A DNA stretch of 64,000 nt from Mya arenaria (taxonomy: Eukaryota > Mollusca > Bivalvia > Myida > Myidae). The translations under genes were made by a program, and so were the position numbers. The notes under the pieces are model-generated. The model was not told where the DNA came from. It worked only from the letters and a program-made list of their open reading frames with translations, and searched no databases. The first letter of the stretch is position 1; each line of letters starts with the position of its first letter. Below, one piece after another: positions 36,824 through 49,109 of the stretch. The DNA is taken from assembly GCF_026914265.1 (NCBI RefSeq), contig NC_069122.1, forward strand, positions 38,817,014-38,881,013, read 5' to 3'.

Positions 36824-39800
36824 ATGAATTCCACTGGAGATTACGAATACTATGAGTATATATATTACGGAACAAATGACAATAGTCATAACAAAGGTAA
36901 TGAGCTTTCGAAATGGGTAAAAATAACAAGCGCATTTCTGATGTTGCCGATAATCGTGCTTGGTGTTTTGGGGAACCTTCTGACACTTCTCGTCTTTTTA
37001 ACAAGTAAGTGTGTCTTTGTTTCTTTTAAGTAGTAACGGTTTAGAAACCCGTATCCAGACGGTCCCTTTCCGTCCTTTTCCTTTTTCACCTTTGCCAGAA
37101 AGAGAAGTGCTTATGAACGCATAACAAGCCAAAGGCAACATAGGCTTATTAATCAAACACAACAATATTGTAAAGCTTACTGTATTGCTCGTTGGAAAAA
37201 AGTTTTGTCGAAAAGTATATGTTTTAACATGTAAATTCTGGTAATTTGTGACCATAAGGGTGAGCGAGGTAATTAGTTTTGACCGCTCCGTGGTCATGCT
37301 CGTATTACGATTAATACTATTCGCTCACATCATATTAATTGTATTTTTTTATTCCAGGGGAGCGTCGGAAAAGCTCTATCGGCATTTACCTCTCGGCATT
37401 GGCCATTGCGGACATACTTGTTTTGACACTTCCAGGGATGGAGTTTTGGCTTATAACTGTTCACCATAAATACATCCGAGACAGTTCCGATTTATTGTGT
37501 AAACTATTCAGCTTCGTTACTCCTGCGCTAGCATGCTTATCCGCCTGGATACTGGTTGCCTTGTCAATTGAGCGTATGCTGAGAGTATGCGCACCACTCA
37601 AAATGAACGTTTTGTCAAAACCAAAACACGCCATTTTCGCTGTTGGTAAGTCTGTCGACATTTTATAAAAGTTCAGCATCGTGTGACGTTATCAACATAT
37701 AGTTTTGCACTATATATATTCACCCTTAGGCCTTTTTTTTAATTATATGTTTTACGAACGGCCAGAGTTGTGAAGTGTCGGAGGAGGAGGAAATAAAAAT
37801 AAAAATAAAATTACATTTCTGGAATTTTATTTTTTGGTCGGGAAAAAAACTCACAGAAAACCAAAAGCTATGATGTATTCTCTATGACTTTCTATTTTAA
37901 TGTCAAGTCAATATGTAAGTGTGCACATTTTTTTTGCTTTATCTGACAAGTTCACTTCATATTTTCATTAATCACTCTTTATACTTTGTAAATGCAGGTT
38001 ATAATAGACAAGTGATATAATAATAATCAATTATTTTCGGTAAATCTATTTGCCATTTTGAGTTTAAGGAATCGGCTATCACTTCACTGTGTTGTCTTGG
38101 CTGCAAATTGTCTGATACCAATTCACCAACCATGTCATTGTTACAGTAAGCAAAAGAGCTTTTTTGTTTCCTTCTATACAGGGAATATTTATCCGCCAGG
38201 AACTAGCGATCCAGGAACTTGTAAATCAACTGATTAATAGCTGTCTGATAAAACAAAAGCTGTCTATCCAACAGTGATTCAAAAATTACTAGTTGTCCAT
38301 CACACATTCTGTCCAACAAGCAGTCCAAACAACACTGGTGGTCCAACCAACACTTCCGGTCCATCCATTTATAGTAACTGTAGTTCAACCAACACGTATG
38401 GTCCATCCAATATAGCGGTCCAGTAAGCAATAGATGCCCAACCAACAATAGAGTTTCAACAGGCACTAGCTTACATCATGTTGCTACCAATCTAGCAGCC
38501 CAACCGATTGTAGTGATGTTCTACATTGAAAGTGATGGTCTCAGTAGATAACATCAGCATATTTGAATCATATCTGTAAAGAAAAGTATTATAACACATA
38601 GAGCAGTATAAATAACATAATTTATATTGATGATAATTTATATATGTTCATTCATAAGACTATTTAATAGTTATACTGTACCTGGTAATATACATACAGA
38701 TTCCTCATTATAGATTATCATAATTACATGTCAGATAGTAAAACAGCTTAATGTATTATTTGTGTTAATTTTCAAAACAAAGGTTTTAAAATAGATGATA
38801 TTTTTTGTTATTAATTATACTCCAATAAGAATAGTAACCGCAGTCTTTTCTGAACCATCTCATCTACCCCACCCACCAGAACTAAACTGTCCAGGTAAAC
38901 AGTCAAGCGATTTATAGCTCATGACATTCAAATTATATCACAATAATGTAATATTAACTCATTTAAATGACAAATCTAATAAAAATAAACAAATAATAAC
39001 AAACCTGGAACGATAATTAGTCCATATTTATCGCTGTTATAACCCGGAAGTCACTCTGCCACAAAGGATTATCCGGGTGAGCTAAAACCCGGTACCAGGT
39101 ATCGATATCGAGAAAAGCCGTTATCACAGTTTATGATACCGGATTATGTTGATACTGTGTTATTTAAAGTATGCATTGGTTGTCAAAAAGCAATTAATAA
39201 CGGACCGTGGATACTTGAAATTATCATCTGATATTAACCCTGATATTAACATAATTCGGTATCAGAAAGTGATACCGGATACCGGGGGATACCAGGTACC
39301 GGATACCAGGTTTTTAGCACCAGCCTGCAAATCCGATGAATGTTTTTCATTGGCTTAAACTTTTTCAGATGTTTACACCAATGTTTTTACAACTATTGCG
39401 ATGTCCTCTGCTTTTAATGATTTGCCGCGATAAAGTTTCATCGGCGGAAATAAAAAAAAAAACGAAATCACAATTTTATTTTTATTTCAAAAATTAGTTT
39501 TTTTGAGCGGCGGTGTTCGTAAAACATAGAATCAAATTAAAAAGGCCATACGTAATTTACATATTACAATAATATTGTAATATGTAAATGGCATTAACCG
39601 CAATGCATTACAATATATATATTTACCAAATAGAAGCTACATTATATAAAGCAAACATGTGATCATAACAGGCGATATTGCATATCATCGCTTAAGAAAT
39701 ATAACATTTTGACGGCATTTTGGCTACGTCATTTAAAAGAATTTTAACCAAATTCCCGCGACGGACCCTGATTCCTCCTTAAATTAGCCTCTGAAATTGG

Positions 39801-42683
39801 GCGAAACATTTTGAACAATCAAAACACAAACTCGAAAAATTTCAATTGAACTGCTTTCATATTTGTAAAAAAATGCGAAATCGTAAACTCCCTGTTTCAT
39901 GACGTTATTAGATAACGGAGGGGTTTTCTGTAGGACAATCAGCCTCGTTCTGAGAACGACCTTAATATAACTATGCAAAACATAATCAACTTGGAACCTA
40001 GTTAAATAATAGAACGCAAACAAACATTTATTTTGACTCATCTATTGTACAACAATGCAGGAAATAAATCCTAAAACGCTATACCAAACAGTTACATTTA
40101 AAAGCACGGACGATATATTGAAACACGGAGAACAGTTTGTGACACGTACATATAAGTAGCACATTGTATTCCAATCGTCACGGCGAATTAAAATATATTG
40201 CACAACTTAATTGGAAGCCAAAACAAAAATTTGGTGTGTGATGCACCAGTCAATTGTTACCCCAGGTCCGGGTGTATACGGGGGATAGCCGGGGAAAAGG
40301 GCCGGGGGGGGGGGGGGTGCGTGGTTACAATTGACTGGCGCATAAGCCGATTCCCCTTGTCCTTAATAAGATTGGTCATTTGAATTTCACCAAACATATT
40401 TGAAACTTGTTTGATGTCTCTTGTCTAATAGTTAGTTATTGTCAAATTACTGGAACAGTTTAAAGTATCCGACAATATACCCTAATTGACATATGACGCG
40501 TGTGCAGTCTATTGTCATCGAATTCACGCCTCTGACATTAGGGATCATTTGTTGTAAAAACAAGACAAACGTATTTTATACACAACAACACAAATGTAGG
40601 CAAAAAGGACATCGAATATTCGAATCCGATTTTGACATTCAAATACCAAACGTTCGGTCGAATATTCGAATACTCGAATATCCGTTTGGGCCCCAAAATA
40701 TATAATCCACAAATTCATATCAATAACGCAATCATACAAGAAGTAGGTGTCATTCCATCATTGTCTGGAACTTGGCAAGAACACACTTCCATTATTGTAG
40801 ATAAGGCATGGAAACGCATGAATTCACTACGAAATTTTAAGTTCAATCTGACATTTTCTGAAATTATGTTCAAAGCCTATTCGCCAAATGCTTGAGTACA
40901 CTGATTCTGTCTTGGATAGTATAACAATCAAGATGAAATGCCATAAAAAGAAGCTTGTTTAAAAACTGGCTCGACTTGGCTGGCATCATAAGAAAAATTA
41001 TATGCTGATTCATGCCTTGAGCAATTCAAATCGATACGTAAAAACAGTACCTGTGTCTCTTCTACAAAATGCATAATTTTATGAGACCATCCTATCTTTC
41101 AAGTTGAATGCCTTCATCAGTTGCAGAAACTACGTCAAATAGTCTCAGAAACTCTTCGCCGTTGTAGAACCTCCATTGCAAATTGCAACACTTCTCGCAA
41201 ACGTTTTTACCATCATAAATATCTCTCTGTAATCATCATCTAAGCGTTAAATAAACATGCCCGTGAAGTACCTTCTCACTATTACCTAGGGTCTAGGGTC
41301 AACGACATCCACCATGCTCGCCTTTAAATGCATTGTAGCGTTCATTATGATCGTCTCTTTTCTAAGAATATCGTTGAAAGTCCCTTGTGTACATGTGGAG
41401 AGATAGAAGACACTTACCACTTTTTTCACATGTCCATTATATAGTAAACAAAGAATGGACTTTTTTATCTTATATCATTAGGAGACAACTATTATACCTC
41501 AAGTATCGACAAGCATATCATTCACCAAGTACAAAAGTTTTCGCTACCACCAAACGTTTTACAAACTAATTTCAATATCGAACAAACTCACTTCTCCTTC
41601 CCTCAAATCCTTTTTCCGTTCTATTTAACTGATATTGTTCTTTTATTCGCACTACACAATGCCAAACTATTCTTTAAGTTTATGTATATAGAAATACGTC
41701 AATTCTGATATTTCACACCACATGTTAAATTTTCTAATGACATACAGAAGAGATACTTTGAAAAACATGTACGCTTACTTCTCTTTTCTGTAAATATGTA
41801 CTTTTAGTAGGACTGATTATCATACCTCATAGCTACAAATATTGACCTTTCATTTTTACTTTCTGATGATCTGTTTACTTGCTTTTATATGCGTTTTGAA
41901 AAAAAATATGTTATCAGAAAATACTCGTTAAACCAAGTAGAATTATCTCTACAAATAAATTTCCTGTTTTTTCGATTTTGAATTTCTGACATATGTTTAA
42001 CTTTTTCTTTTATTGTTCATGATTACAAATCAAATTTTATAACGAAACTTCTAGTCTATTATTTAATTTTAATTTTCAAAGCAAAATTGAATTCGGTTTA
42101 TTTTATTTCAGCGGCTGTGACTGTGACAGTATCTGCCATCTTCCTTCCGTTGATATCCGGAAGTAGCCTTGAGAAATTTGGTAATATGTCGATTTGTCTT
42201 TATATTGATGAATCGATATTTACCCCGGAAGCTTTTACCGCCCTGGACATGACGTTCTTATTCGCAGCCCCGTTTTTGATAATGCTTATAAACAACAGCA
42301 TAATTCTTGTAAAAGTGGCTGGGTGTGTGGAGCGATATTGCGGAAAATCCAGAGAAAGCAATACAGTTAGAAACTCGCCCCGACACCAAAGAATGCTGAA
42401 AACAATAACACGCCGAGTGATTCTACTTTGTGTCACCTATATGACGTGTAATGCCCCTTTAATGATACTAAATGCAATCGGGTCGTCTACGAATTATGAC
42501 CAGCTTAGCCCTTTATTTCATAACCTCAACTTCATGTTTCATATTCTCTTGTACCTGAACAATAGTATCAATTTTCTATTGTATTGCTTGATAGGTTCAT
42601 CGTTTCGAAATGACTGCCTGAAAATGATGTCGAGTTTCATGCGAAAATTATGTGCACTGTGTCATATCGGTACATATAAATGA
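36824..42683 (+). CDS. GPCR-2: class-A peptide-type G-protein-coupled receptor, 3 exons, 346 aa
   Basis: Exons 36824-37004, 37358-37645, 42112-42683; phases 1 and 1, total 347 codons with stop. It is the paralogue of GPCR-1 with identical exon structure. The N-terminus (NST site, Tyr/Asp-rich, then NDNSHNKGNELSK) is five residues longer and clearly different. TM1 has GN (N51), TM2 LAIAD; TM3 ends SIERML (ERM in place of DRY), and TM7 has NSINFLLYCLIGSSFR. Extracellular loop 2 and 3 sequences also differ from GPCR-1, whereas the helices and the ICL3 stretch CGKSRES.TVRN.PRHQ are nearly the same. Intron 2 lacks the full LINE but contains an inverted-repeat element, a MITE and a LINE C-terminal relic. 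Ligand unknown. Confidence 0.9.
37729..39547. mobile_element. Candidate 1.8-kb DNA element with terminal inverted repeats in GPCR-2 intron 2
   Basis: Left end GGCCTTTTTTTTTAATTATA then TGTTTTACGAACGGCC; the right end is the inverse (TTCGTAAAACATAGAATC...AAAAAGGCC). Both ends continue into a shared A-rich AAATAAAAATAAAAT tract. The segment is missing from GPCR-1 intron 2, which otherwise flanks it on both sides. No transposase frame is seen, so it would be non-autonomous. The interior has degenerate GTCCAACCAACA-type repeats (38290-38420) and ATACCGGAT motifs (39130-39310). Confidence 0.55.
40241..40343. mobile_element. Short MITE with a G-run in GPCR-2 intron 2
   Basis: About 103 bp, ends ATGCACCAGTCAATTGTTAC and its inverse GTTACAATTGACTGGCGCAT; a 14-G run lies inside (40304-40317). 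No coding capacity. Confidence 0.68.
40670..41890 (+). mobile_element. Decayed LINE relic, RT C-terminal portion, in GPCR-2 intron 2
   Basis: Broken frames contain DKAWKRMNSLRNFKFNL (near 40800) and NIVESPLCTCGEIEDTYHFF (near 41370), the connection and Cys/His tail of a jockey/CR1-like LINE. The endonuclease part of what looks like the same family survives in GPCR-1 intron 2 (9661-10960). The 3' ends (near 41820 and 10900) align. Best read as one insertion that predates the GPCR duplication and lost different parts in each copy. Confidence 0.68.
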
Positions 42684-43374
42684 TTCTTATAATATCCGTT
42701 TCAATTCGTTGTTAACGTTCAATTACAATTTCAGAGAACATGAGCAATGCATAGCTATTGACGCACGTGAACCGTTGCCGTATACAGTCAAAACTTGCTA
42801 TGTCGGAGTCGTTGGGACCTTTAGATATAACCGTTATTCAAAAATTGTATAACTAAACCAAATAGAATAAAATAGTTCGACATAACCTGAACATCGAGAT
42901 AACAGAGTTCGACATAACGAGTTTCGACTGTATATGAAAATATTTTGGTGGTAAAATGTCTCCATTTCGACAGTTGCAAAGTGTTATTACATACGTTGTT
43001 ATGTATTTTATAAGGTCATATGAATTCTATGTTTAGAGTGAGATAGTTTAACTACTGATTGTCGTGTCTTTTTAAAGTATTCACAATATAATGGATAATT
43101 TTTGGAGAATTAGAGTATTTAAGCTATGTTTATACAAAGCTTTGTTTGCTATACATATTTAAATGTTAGTTTTAGCGTATTGCACTATTTGATAGTCAGG
43201 TAAATATAAGACGTCCCTTTGAAATATATGAAATATACTACATGTATCTTCCTCTCATACGGGAATTTTTATTGTAAGGACTTCATTTAAAAGCCCTTTC
43301 ACGGTTCACATATACACTAAATGGGGGCTTCGTCTTTTAAATGTCATTATGATGGACTTCAAAATGTTCGTTTT
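42684..43374. other. GPCR-2 3' flank
   Basis: Collinear with 11722-12480; contains a MITE (42785-42930). No gene supported. Confidence 0.6.
42785..42930. mobile_element. Pogo/Tigger-like MITE, copy 2
   Basis: Best-preserved ends of the family: TATA then CAGTCAAAACTTGCTATGTC, ending GCGAGTTTCGACTG-like sequence then TATA, consistent with a TA target duplication. Shorter than the copy at 11823 through an internal deletion. Confidence 0.7.
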
Positions 43375-43626
43375 TAAATGTTGGGAACCAGAAAAAGCTT
43401 GCCCCATCTTACTCATATATAGCGCCTGCCAGCGGGTGAAAAACAACGGCTACAAAGTACTTAACGCCAGCTGTAGTGAAAGATAAATAAACAAATGACG
43501 ATCATGTGTTTATTTATCTTTCACTACAGCTGGCGTTAAGTACTTTGTGGCGGTTGTTTTTCACCTCGCTGGCACGCGCCATATATGAGTAAGATGGGGC
43601 AAGCTTTTTTTGGTTCCCAACATTTA
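43375..43626. repeat. Near-perfect 120-bp-arm inverted repeat (hairpin)
   Basis: Left arm 43375-43494 and right arm 43507-43626 are reverse complements with few mismatches; the loop is about 12 bp. Both arms contain GCTTGCCCCATCTTACTCAT and ACTTAACGCCAGCTGTAGTG on opposite strands. Copy 1 has only the left-arm sequence (12490-12600). Confidence 0.9.
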
Positions 43627-43926
43627 ACAATCTGATATTCAAAGACAAACACACATGCTTCCAAACTGAACCTGTTTTGTTTTATAAACAAATAAAAACG
43701 ACAAAATACAAAAACTGTGAAACTTATCTCTCCTGCTATGGACTCTTATAATTACTGTATGTATACCCGTCGTTGATATAGCTAGACCGATGACTCTGAT
43801 ACAGGGATGTTTAGACTGCTCGGGTGTTGGGATGCTGGGATTGTATATCCCGCAAATATAGGTAACGAGAGGATCGAAAGGCGTCCCACATCCGGTTATG
43901 GTGAATGATAGCGTATTACTAAGTTC

Positions 43927-46900
43927 TCAACAATGGTAACTTAGTTGCGTTGGTCGACAATACCAAAAATGGTAATGTTCAAAAATGGTTACTTTGATGC
44001 GATGGTCGACACAACCAGGAATGGTGATGTTCATCAATGGTCACTTAGTTGCGTTGGTCGAAAATACCAGGATTTTTTTGTTCATCAATGGTCACTTAGT
44101 TGTGTTGGTCGACAATTCCAGAAATGGAAATGTTCAACAAAGGTCACTTAGTTGCGTTGGTAGACAAAACCAGGATTGGTAATGTTCAACAATGGTCACT
44201 TAGTTGCGTTGATCGACAATATCAGGATTGGTAATGTTCAACAAAGGTCACTTAGTTGCGTTGGTCGACAATACCAGGATTTCTAATGTTCAACAAAGGT
44301 TACCTAGTTGCGTTGGTCGACAATACCAGGATTGGTAATGTTCAACAATGGTCACTTAGTTGCGTTGGTCGACAATACCATGATTGGTAATGTTCAACAA
44401 AGGTCACTTAGTTGCGTTGGTCGACAATACCAGGATTGGTAATGTTCAACAAAGGTCACTTAGTTGCGTTGGTCGACAATACCAGGATTGGTAATATTCA
44501 ACAAAGGTCACTTAGTTGCGTTGGTCGACAGTACCAGGATTGGTAATGTTCAACAAAGGTTACTTAATTGCGTTGGTCGACAATACCAGGATTGGTAATA
44601 TTCAACAAAGGTCACTTAGTTATGTTGGTCGACAATACCAGGATTGGTAATATTCAACAAAGGTCACTTAGTTATGTTGGTCGACAATTCCAGGATTGGT
44701 AATGTTCAACAAAGGTCACTTATTTGCGTTGGTAGACAATACCATGATTGGTAATGTTCAACAAAGGTCACTTAGATATGTTGGTCGACAATACCAGGAT
44801 TGGTAATGTTCAACAAAGGTCACTTAAGTGCGTTGGTCGACACAACCAGGATTGGTAATATTCAACAAAGGTCACTTAGTTATGTTGGTCGACAATACCA
44901 GGATTGGTAATGTTCAACAAAGGTCACTTAGTTATGTTGGTCGACAATACCAGGATTGGTAATGTTCAACAAAGGTCACTTATTTGCGTTGGTAGACAAT
45001 ACCATGATTGGTAATGTTCAACAAAGGTCACTTAGATATGTTGGTCGACAATACCAGGATTGGTAATGTTCAACAAAGGTCACTTAGTTGCGTTGGTCGA
45101 CAATACCAGGATTGGTAATATTCAACAAAGGTCACTTAGTTATGTTGGTCGACAATACCAGGATTGGTAATGTTCAACAAAGGTCACTTATTTGCGTTGG
45201 TAGACAATACCATGATTGGTAATGTTCAACAAAGGTCACTTAAGTGCGTTGGTCGACACAACTAGGATTTGTAATTTTCAGCAAAGGTCAACTAGTTGCG
45301 TTGGTCGACAATACCAGGATTTCTAATGTTCAACAAAGGTCACTTAGTTGCGTTGGTCGACAATACCAGGATTGGTAATGTTCAACAAAGGTCAACTAGT
45401 TGCGTTGGTCGACAGTACGAGAAAATGTAATGTTAAAGAAAGGTCAGTTAGTTGCGTTGGTCGACAATACCAGGAAATGTAATGTTCATCAATGGTCACT
45501 TAGTTGCGTTGGTCAACAATACCAGGAAATGTAATGTTCAACAAAGGTCACTTAGTTGCGTTGGTCAACAATACCAGGATTGGTAATGTTCAACAAAGGT
45601 CACTTAGTTGCGTTGGTCGACAATACCAGGATTGGTAATGTTCAACAAAGGTCAACTAGTTGTGTTGGTCGACAGTACGAGAAAATGTAATGTTAAAGAA
45701 AGGTCAGTTAGTTGCGTTGGTCAACAATACCAGGAAATGTAATGTTCATCAATGGTCACTTAGTTGCGTTGGTCCACAATACCAGGAAATGTAATGTTCA
45801 ACAAAGGTCACTTAGTTGTGTTGGTCGACAATACCAGGAAATGTAATGTTCATCGAAGGTCACTTAGTTGCGTTGGTCGACAATACCAAGAAAGGAAATG
45901 TTCATAAAAGGTCACTTAGTTGCGTTGGTCGACAAAACTAGGAAATGTAATGTTCAACAGTGGTCTCTCAGTTGTGTTGTTCGACAATACCAGGAAATAT
46001 AATGTTCAACAGTGGTCACTCAGTTGCATTTGTCGACAATACCATGAAGGGTAAAGTTTAACAATGGTCACTACGCTACGTTGATCGACAATACGAGGAA
46101 AGGTAATGTTCAACAATGGTGACTTAGTTGCATTAGTCGAAAATAGTCGACACTACCGGGACTGGTAATGTTAAACGATGGTGTATTGGTCTCTTATATG
46201 CTCTGCATGATCTGATAAACTCCGCCTACCAGCTAGTCGACAGCGAATAGCTTTCACTGCAATATATGCATGTATTTCAAGAATCATAGTTAGTTGTTGT
46301 TGTTGTTGTACATAATAAACATATTATACAAATCCCGTTTCGGGTCTGACTTACTCCTTTGCATACACAAGGATCTGCTAATAATGTTCTTATTATACAT
46401 AACACGGAACATTACAAATGGTCCTTTAGTTGCGTTGGTCGAAACTACCAGGAATGGTAATATTCAACAATGGCCACATCGTAACGTCGGTCGGCACTAC
46501 ATGGACTGTTAGTTTTACACAATGGTCACTTAGTTGCGTTTGTCGACACTAAAAAGAATGGTAATGTTAAACAATGATCACTTAGTTGTGTTTGTCGACA
46601 ATAACAAGAATGGTCATGTTAAACAATGGTCCCTAAGTTGTGATGGTCGACAATAACAAGAATGGTAATGTTAAACAATGGTCACTTAGTTGTGAGGGTC
46701 GCCAATAACAAGAATGGTTATGTTAAACAATGGTCACTAAGTTGTGATGGTCGACAATAACAAGAATGGTAATTTTGAACAATGGTCACTTCGTTGTGTT
46801 GGTCGACAATAACAAGAATGGTAATGTTAAACAATAATCACTTACAGCAGTTGTGTTTGTCGACAATAACAAGAATGGTTATGTTAAATTATGGTTACTA

Positions 46901-47930
46901 AGTTGTGCTGGTCGACAAAAACAAGACTGGTTATGTTAAACAATGACCACTTCGTTGTGTTAGTCGTCTATAACAAGAATGGTTATGTTAAACAATGGTC
47001 ACTTAATTGTGTTGGTCGACAATAGCAAGAATGTTAATGTTCTACAATGGTCACTTAATTGCGTCGGTCGACAATACCAGGATTGGCAATGTTCAATAAT
47101 GGTCACTTAATTGCGTTGGTCGACAATACCAGGAATGGTAATGTTCAACAATGGTCACTTTGCTACGTTGGTCAACAATAACAGGAATGGTAATAATCAA
47201 CAATGATCACTTCATTGCGTCAGTCGACAATACCAGGATTGGCAATGTTCAACAATGATCACTTCATTGCGTCAGTCGACAATACCAGGATTGGCAATGT
47301 TCAACAATGATCACTTCATTGCGTCAGTCGACAATAACAGGAATGGTAATGTTCAATAATGGTCACTTAATTGCGTTGGTCGACAATACCAGGAATGGTA
47401 ATGTTCAACAATGGTCACTTTGCTACGTTGGTAAACAATACCAGGAATGATAATAATCAACAATGATCACTTCATTGCGTCAGTCGACAATACCAGGAAT
47501 GGTAATGTTCAAACATTGTCACTTAATTGCGTTGATCGACAATACCAGGAAAGGAAATGTTCAACAATGGCCTCTATGTTGCGTTGATTGACAATACCAG
47601 GAATGGCAATGTTCAACAATGGTCACTAAGTTGCGTTGATTGACAATACCAGGAATGGCAATGTTTAACAATGGTCACTAAGTTGCGTTGATTGACAATA
47701 CCAGGAATGGCAATGTTCAACAATGGTCACTAAGTTGCGTTGATTGACAATACCAGGAATGGCAATGTTCAACAATGGTCACTTAGTTGCGTTGATTGAC
47801 AATACCAGGAAAGGAAATGTTCAACAATGGTCAATTAGTTGCGTTCATCGACAAAACGAGGAATGGCAATGTTCAACATTGGTATTCAAGTAGCGTTGAT
47901 TGACAATACGAGGATATGTAATGTTCAACA
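43927..47930. repeat. 52-bp minisatellite, about 72 copies (copy 2, expanded)
   Basis: Unit starts checked at 44142, 44194 and 44246 give 52 bp. Core GGTCACTTAGTTGCGTTGGT plus GACAATACCAGGATTGGTAA. Variant units recur at 4- or 5-unit spacing: TATTTGCGTTGGTAGACAAT at 44721, 44981 and 45189, and GACAGTACGAG at 45411 and 45671. The array is interrupted by about 240 bp of unrelated sequence at 46170-46410. Right-hand units use AATAACAAGAATGGT and later GATTGACAATACCAGG variants. Confidence 0.96.
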
Positions 47931-49017
47931 TAGGTAGAAGGGACACTGTGATAATCTACACCATTATTGGTAATTCACACCAACATTGGTAATCTTGGGA
48001 ACTAAGTCGCATTATGACCAAAACACCAATGTTGGTAGTCCACACCAATTGCGCAAATATCCATGGCTTGTACTTGTTTAATTAGATGTTTTATATCCAA
48101 AACATCGATATGGTTAATCCACGCGAATAAGCATAATGTACCCCTATATCGTTGCGTTACGTCGAATACAGCAAAATGGATAGTTCGCCGCCAGACATAT
48201 ATTGGCAATACAATCCATTTTTGGTAATCCACAGACAATTTAACGGTGACCTCTTATGTCAACAAAGAATGCTGTTTGGTTAAAATAAAATTGAAACGAG
48301 ATTAAAATGAAACTGTCGTAAATAATACCAATGTTAGTATTCAGATGATGCAGTACTCTAACAATATTCACGACAGTGTTGCTATAAGATTTTGGTATTC
48401 GCAAGAAATTGCACAAACTGGAAACACAATAAATTGCATTGCCAACAGCATGTGTTGCAGTCAAATGGAAGGTGGTGGTTGCAACCAAAATGGTATTCGA
48501 CTGGAGATGGGGGATGCTGCCGCCATACGAACTTGGTATTTTGTTGGCTACTTGGATGTCCAGTGGTAATTCCATCTCTGTACCACTATTTTGGTTACAC
48601 TTCCGGCAGCATCAGTGAGCTGAGTTTATGCGCTGCATATATACTATCAACATTATCTAGAACTCCCTGTTTTGTTATATAAACAATTTTCAATCCAGAC
48701 TTCACCAAATCAATAAAACATGGCTGCAAATATGAAATAACTTTTTTAAAGCTAATGCCAATGAGCACATTGTCCGTCCTGTGGAAGTTTAGGGTTTTAG
48801 CGGACCCGGTGATAGATATTTCATGACGTATGTCCATCAGGATATCTCGCAGTTGATTAGGTTATCGACGGATGGACGTGTGTGTAAACGATTCTGAAGC
48901 TTAGAAATTCTCCGTCTCCGGTTACACGAGGTTTCCACGGGTGGATAAAGAAGGTGGTTATGACTGAGAGAATAAGCGTTGGAAGTAACTTGTGTGTATC
49001 TCTGTTATATTGGTATA
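47931..49017. other. Spacer, copy of 13326-14381
   Basis: Collinear with copy 1. Holds the multi-frame open segment 48240-48840, including an 80-codon minus-strand frame (48837-48595) with GSAKTLNFHRTDNV that is broken in copy 1. No domain recognised; possibly decayed coding sequence. Confidence 0.4.
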
Positions 49018-49109
49018 GGATAGATCACGAGTAGCCGTTTGATATGGACTTTACCAGAGATCGTAGCGAGTTGATAATTTCATATCAAACGGCTACTCGT
49101 GATCTATCC
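49018..49109. repeat. Short near-palindromic hairpin element (copy 2)
   Basis: Same element as 14382-14472: GGATAGATCACGAGTAGCCG at one end and its reverse complement at the other. Confidence 0.8.

Noticed and set aside
38203..38466. 87-codon minus-strand frame with Trp/Cys/Leu repeats
   Set aside because: Comes from degenerate GTCCAACCAACA-type short repeats inside the intronic element.
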